A stretch of DNA of 64,000 bases from assembly GCA_966211955.1 (NCBI GenBank), contig CBIHOF010000010.1, positions 114,264-178,263 of the forward strand, given 5' to 3'. The position numbers and the translations under genes were made by a program. Source of the stretch: Albitalea sp966211955 (GTDB lineage: Bacteria > Pseudomonadota > Gammaproteobacteria > Burkholderiales > Burkholderiaceae_C). The notes beneath the pieces were generated by a model. The model had not been told where the DNA came from. It searched no databases and saw nothing but the letters and a program-made list of their open reading frames with translations. Positions 60,487 through 64,000 of the stretch are shown here, in pieces; position 1 is the stretch's first letter; every line of letters begins with the position of its first letter.

Positions 60487-62292
60487 TCAGCGCTGCACCT
60501 GGAACTCGGGCGAGACGACGGTCAGGAAAATCGCCGTGCGCACGCGGTCTTTCTTCGCGAGGTCGACCGCGGCCTGGTTCGACTTGTCGGACTGCAGCGC
60601 GGGGATCACGAACGTGTCGACGGCGCCTGTGATCAAGCTCTTCAGCGCGGCCGGCATCGTGCCGTACATCAGGCGGGCGTTCAGGCGATCAACGAGGGCC
60701 GAGCTGTTGTCGGCAAGCGCGAGTTCGGCGCTGTAGTCGGGCTGCAGGTCGCGGCGGTTCACCGTCACACCGTTGACGGTGGTGTTGAAGATGCCGACGC
60801 CGTCCACAACGTTGTAGAACATGTAGTTGACGTAGCCTGCAGCACTGGTCTCATTGGCCAGCTGCATCTCGGGCACGGCCAGGCCCGCTTTCGCCGCTCC
60901 CGTGCCCGGCGGCACGTAGCCCGGACGATAGAAGTTGAAGACCGTCGGTGAGCGCAGCGGCGACTGGCCAAGCGTGAAGGCGGCCTCGTCGGTGATGCCG
61001 ACGCGATAGTCGCCGGTGTCCGACTTGAACGCGAACGCGCGCATGAAGGCCGAGAGCCTCAGTACCGGCTCGCGCAGCTTGCCGGAGGTCGTCGTCATCT
61101 GGCGCGCCTCGGGGTTCATCAGCACGGCCTTGACGACCGCCTTCATGTCGCCGCGCACGCCGGAGCCGTTGTTGGCGAACGCCGCCGACACCGCGGCGAC
61201 GTAGGCCGGGCTGGGGTTGCTCGTGACCAGCCGCTGGATCAACTGCCGGCCGATGAACGGGCCGACGTTCTGGTGCTTGTACAGCGTGTCGAGCGCGACC
61301 TTCAGGCTCGCATCAGGGTCGCCCGCGCCCTGGGCGGGGATCGTCACGCCGAGGAACTTCTTCTCCTCGGTGCTGTGGTACGCCGGATAGCCGAGCACTG
61401 GCTTGACGCGGCGGTCGGGATCGCCGACGCCCGCCTTCTCGCCGAGGAAAAAGCAGCTGCTGTCCGGCCAGGCGGGGCAGGCGTAGCTCCAGCCGGTGAA
61501 GACGCGGGCCATCCCGCGGATGTCGGCCTGGCCGTAGGTGTCGATCGGCTGGCCGGCGTTGAGTTGCTTGCTGCCGTCGGCGTTGAGCATGTGCAGGCCG
61601 ATCGACATCAGTTGCATCACCTCGCGGGCGTAGTTCTCGTCCGGCACACGGCCGGTCGTCGGATCGGCCTTCTGGTTTCTCAGCGCCGTCAGGTAGGCCA
61701 ACATCACCGGATGCTTGGAGACCCCCTCGATCAGGTCGCGGTAGTTGCCCAGGCCCTTGTCGCCGAGCATGTCGAGGAAGCCTGCGGCCCCACGCGCGTC
61801 GACGTTTGCGTCTCCCATCGAGATCACGAAGATCTGTGACAGCGAATACGCGACGCGCTGGCGCAACTGGTCGTCGCCGCTGATCGCGTTGCGCCAGAAC
61901 GCATGGGTCGTGCCGTCCTGGGCCGTGTTGGGGGTCGCATTGTTCGCCGTGAACTTCGCATCCCAGAGTGCCAGATTGCTGGACGCGGGCTTCGCAAACT
62001 GCTCGTCGATCCAGGCCGAGTAGCCGACCGACATCAGATGATCCACCTCGGCATCGGTCGGGCCGAACGTGGCCTGCGTCAGGAAGCGCGCAGCCTCGGC
62101 GCGCGTGGCCGGCTTCTCGACTTCGGTTGGTGACGGTGGCGGCGGCGGGCTGGAGCTGGAGCTGCTGCCGCCGCCGTCGCTCTTGCCGCCGCCGCAGGCC
62201 GCCATCACGGCCGCCAGCACCAGACATCCGGCGATACGCCAGTTGCGCCACGCCGACTTCGGCGCCGCGTCGCTTCTACTTGCTTTGTGCAC
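60487..62292 (-). CDS. DUF1800 domain-containing lipoprotein
   Basis: Protein of 601 residues. The lipobox is AAVMAACGGG, followed by Ser- and Pro-rich linkers, then the DUF1800 start RAEAARFLTQATFGPTDAEV and typical stretches QLRQRVAYSLSQIFVIS, ENYAREVMQLMSIGLHML, ADIRGMARVFTGWSY and VFNFYRPGYVPPG. Function unknown; always paired with DUF1501. The GTG at 62290-62292 has GGGGAG five bases away and places the lipoprotein signal correctly. The frame is open 37 codons further, but that part is a fragment of rtcB. Codon use is ordinary. Confidence 0.85.
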   Translation of the reverse strand: MHKASRSDAAPKSAWRNWRIAGCLVLAAVMAACGGGKSDGGGSSSSSSPPPPPSPTEVEKPATRAEAARFLTQATFGPTDAEVDHLMSVGYSAWIDEQFAKPASSNLALWDAKFTANNATPNTAQDGTTHAFWRNAISGDDQLRQRVAYSLSQIFVISMGDANVDARGAAGFLDMLGDKGLGNYRDLIEGVSKHPVMLAYLTALRNQKADPTTGRVPDENYAREVMQLMSIGLHMLNADGSKQLNAGQPIDTYGQADIRGMARVFTGWSYACPAWPDSSCFFLGEKAGVGDPDRRVKPVLGYPAYHSTEEKKFLGVTIPAQGAGDPDASLKVALDTLYKHQNVGPFIGRQLIQRLVTSNPSPAYVAAVSAAFANNGSGVRGDMKAVVKAVLMNPEARQMTTTSGKLREPVLRLSAFMRAFAFKSDTGDYRVGITDEAAFTLGQSPLRSPTVFNFYRPGYVPPGTGAAKAGLAVPEMQLANETSAAGYVNYMFYNVVDGVGIFNTTVNGVTVNRRDLQPDYSAELALADNSSALVDRLNARLMYGTMPAALKSLITGAVDTFVIPALQSDKSNQAAVDLAKKDRVRTAIFLTVVSPEFQVQR

Positions 62293-62310
62293 GTCGGCTC
62301 CCCGATGCCG

Positions 62311-62397
62311 CTCTTCGTCTTCCACAGGCACGCCACGCGTCCACATCTTGATGGACGCCCCGCCTTCACGCTGCTCAATGGTGTAGTTCTGTTCCAT
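62311..62397 (-). pseudogene. Truncated 5' end of rtcB (RNA ligase) fused in frame to the DUF1800 gene
   Basis: The first 29 codons, starting at ATG 62395-62397, encode YTIEQREGGASIKMWTRGVP followed by VEDEE, matching the N-terminus of RtcB tRNA ligases (KMWTxGVPVE). After that the similarity stops and the frame continues into the DUF1800 leader. The rest of rtcB, including the metal-binding MPDVH region, is missing. A deletion must have joined the two genes. The old start may still be translated, giving a fusion whose signal peptide is buried. Confidence 0.7.
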
Positions 62398-62403
62398 GTT
62401 CAT

Positions 62404-62832
62404 CTCACTTCATCTCAAACCAGAAAACGGTGACCAGGATCGATGAAACGTCACTCCGCCATCCGTTACTGGATCGGGATTCGGACCCGGGCGCCCCACG
62501 CATCCTGGCCGGCCTCCACCGATGAGCAGTCGGCGATCAGAGTCCGCCATGATCCATGGCTGATGTCGAGATCCTGGCGCCAGCTTCCCCCCGGGCACTA
62601 CTGACTTTGATCGCCGCTGAGTGGTTGGCGCTGGACGACCCACAGTTGCCGGTCGGGAACATTGATGGCTGCGTTCGGCTGACGCGTCTGACGTCGGCGG
62701 AGGACACCACGGCCTCAGTGCAAGGCCTATAGAAGCAACGTCGCCAGAACCACCATTCCCGCGCCACAGCCGGTAGGGACCTCTTGAAGTGGACCTTCTC
62801 CTCTGAAGCCTCAGCCAGCGTATCAGTCCCCT
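62404..62832. other. Stretch without a recognised gene
   Basis: About 430 bases upstream of the rtcB remnant. A plus-strand frame of 58 codons (62556-62732, starting MADVEILAPASPRALLTLIA) is open but has weaker third-position G/C than neighbouring genes and matches nothing I recognise. Nothing else is seen. Confidence 0.5.
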
Positions 62833-63336
62833 TCATTGGAAACGCAGCGTGCCGGCGACACGCGTGGCGACCAGCGTCTCGTCAAGCCGCAGAAGGTCAT
62901 TGACATTGCGCAGATCGACTCCCAATACCGGTGCATGTGCCACGCGGCAGTAAGTGGCTAGCGCATCCGCACCGTCGCGCGGAATGTTCTCCACGCCAAT
63001 GACGACCGCACCCGCTTTGAACTGCTCGGCATAGCGCTGCTGCGCTGCGCGCAGTATGTCAACAGCGTCAGCGTGTGCATGATCCAGCAACAGCAGAACG
63101 CTGCGATTGCCGGCATGAAGGCGTTCAGCGAGACTGTCCAATGCACGGCGCTGAACCCGCGCCGGCAGTAGCGCCAACTCATCACCGTCGACGATGCAGG
63201 CGGCGTCTCGGCGTGAGTTCGCAGGACGCGAACTGCCGAACTTGATGCGGCACGCACCGCGCAGCCGATCGGCGAGGATCGAACCGCGCTTTGCCCCCCG
63301 TGATATTTGGGCAATCATGCTTTCGGTGGCGCTCAT
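62833..63336 (-). CDS. Hypothetical protein, 167 residues
   Basis: Not recognised. The C-terminal half reads like a Rossmann or P-loop-type alpha/beta domain: RSVLLLLDHAHADAVDILRA (Walker-B-like LLLLDH), then AGAVVIGVENIPRDGADALA and HAPVLGVDLRNVNDLLRLDE. No Walker A is visible, so the protein may be a truncated ATPase. No convincing ribosome site precedes the ATG. It lies between the rtcB remnant and a mobile-element end, so it may itself be a remnant. Confidence 0.4.
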   Translation of the reverse strand: MSATESMIAQISRGAKRGSILADRLRGACRIKFGSSRPANSRRDAACIVDGDELALLPARVQRRALDSLAERLHAGNRSVLLLLDHAHADAVDILRAAQQRYAEQFKAGAVVIGVENIPRDGADALATYCRVAHAPVLGVDLRNVNDLLRLDETLVATRVAGTLRFQ

Positions 63337-63763
63337 GGCTGCACAGTTTCATTGCCGACCCGCCGCGAATCCTGACGAATCTGTGACAGCCAGCGCCTTC
63401 TGCACCGTGTCGTGAAATGTGCCGCGCCGAGGGGAGCGTCCGCGATCGCGGTAGGGATGCCGGTTACCCGGCCCCCCCGCACATACATGGACACCCCCGG
63501 TTTGCCAAGCTCTCAATCCGTGACGGCTCGAAGGTGGAGATTGCACTCATACATCCGGACTTTTTATGCGGCTGTGCCGCTGTCCCTGATGGAATCCGCT
63601 GGCCGAGTTCTCAATAGATCCGTGTGCTCGCGGCACGCTGTGCGGGTCAGATTCTCTCGGCCACGGTCTTACCAGTCTTGCCATCAGTTCATGATCACCT
63701 GAGCGATCGAGGGTGGGTGGGGATCTCCGTGGGTGTTGCGCCGTTGTCTTCAAGCCGACCCGA
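63337..63763 (-). other. Non-coding 3' tail of an IS110/IS1111-type element and flanking DNA
   Basis: No gene is seen. On the minus strand the part next to the transposase stop (about 63500-63763) looks like the non-coding right end of an IS1111-group element. In that group this region is known to encode the guide (seekRNA/bridge RNA) used for target choice. The inner end cannot be placed exactly because the terminal inverted repeats are short and the other end lies outside the window. The part toward 63340 is featureless. Confidence 0.4.
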
Positions 63764-64000
63764 TTACGCGGGCGCGTCATCGGGTCGGAACTCCCCGTCA
63801 TGGGCCAGCAAGGCCCAGACGATTCGAGCGTTCTTGTTGGCCAAGACAACTGCTGCTACGTCCATCGACGTTCTGATCGGGGTACCATCAAGCAGGCGGC
63901 GTATGAGCCATCCACTCATCTTGTCTTCGCAGAGGCGGCATTGCGTCGGGTCGCGTCCCAACCCGTGGTGTAACTCCACAGCCCGGAGAAGGCTGAGATG
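63764..64000 (-). mobile_element. IS110/IS1111-family transposase, 3' end
   Basis: The C-terminal part of a transposase, running off the window. The segment VAAVVLANKNARIVWALLAH, ending DGEFRPDDAPA, is the typical end of IS110-family DEDD recombinases. The residues before it (EDKMSGWLIRRLLDGTPIRT) fit the family less well, so the copy may be damaged. The DEDD core and Ser-containing domain would lie beyond 64000. Confidence 0.65.

Noticed and set aside
62556..62732. Plus-strand frame of 58 codons
   Set aside because: Third-position G/C lower than in neighbouring genes, no ribosome site and no recognisable family.

Overview
The window is about 64 kb of very GC-rich DNA with dense, often overlapping genes, strong third-position G/C bias and many GTG starts. 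The gene families point to a soil- or plant-associated betaproteobacterium of the order Burkholderiales: a Bug-type tripartite tricarboxylate receptor next to an amidase, DUF1501/DUF1800 pairs, a SARP-like regulator beside an Ig-domain lipoprotein, EmrAB-NodT efflux and a GH43/GH51/GH62 cluster. This placement is inferred from gene content; there is no rRNA or tRNA gene here to confirm it.

Region 1 (1-5.6 kb, minus strand) holds a TonB-dependent receptor, a YfiR-like periplasmic protein and a hybrid-type sensor kinase, joined by 4-bp GTGA overlaps; the kinase frame is broken once. DUF72 and VOC genes follow. Region 2 (5.7-10.1 kb) is a catabolic operon (FAD oxidoreductase, Bug receptor, amidase) divergent from an XRE-cupin regulator, with a 34-bp near-perfect palindrome on the start codon of the operon. 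Region 3 (10.1-20.1 kb) is mixed: ECF sigma factor plus dihaem cytochrome c, glycine-zipper lipoprotein-like protein, alcohol dehydrogenase, AI-2E transporter, amidohydrolase, VOC protein, an unknown 251-residue protein and an EamA exporter. Region 4 (20.1-27.1 kb) is a convergent pair: a 1,153-residue Ig-repeat lipoprotein and a SARP-type ATPase regulator. Their promoters share paired CATAACG heptamers 11 bp apart, at the same distance from a TACAAC -10 box.

Region 5 (27.1-37.0 kb, minus strand) is a hemicellulose locus for arabinoxylan/galactoside breakdown: LacI regulator, GH62, GH43, GH51, a wrecked GH5/GH35/GH27 mosaic, GH27 and GH43. Region 6 (37.2-55.9 kb) looks like a peroxide/electrophile-response island: peroxiredoxin, SnoaL-like protein, winged-helix ATPase regulator, secreted proteins, LysR regulator, cytochrome c, Ohr, NmrA-like protein, cupin, fatty-acid hydroxylase-like protein, AhpD-like protein, EmrAB-NodT efflux and an exported FMN oxidase carrying a CxxCH motif. 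Five transcription units in it share one promoter signature, CTAG-N18-CCTAGGAT (CTAG being a rare word in this DNA), which suggests a single regulon, perhaps of the resident LysR protein.

Region 7 (55.9-64 kb) has a phenylpyruvate/indolepyruvate decarboxylase, an acyltransferase, a DUF1501/DUF1800 pair whose upstream end is fused in frame to the first 29 codons of a deleted rtcB gene, an unknown gene, and the 3' end of an IS110/IS1111-family element running off the window. No CRISPR array, prophage, rRNA or tRNA gene was seen.
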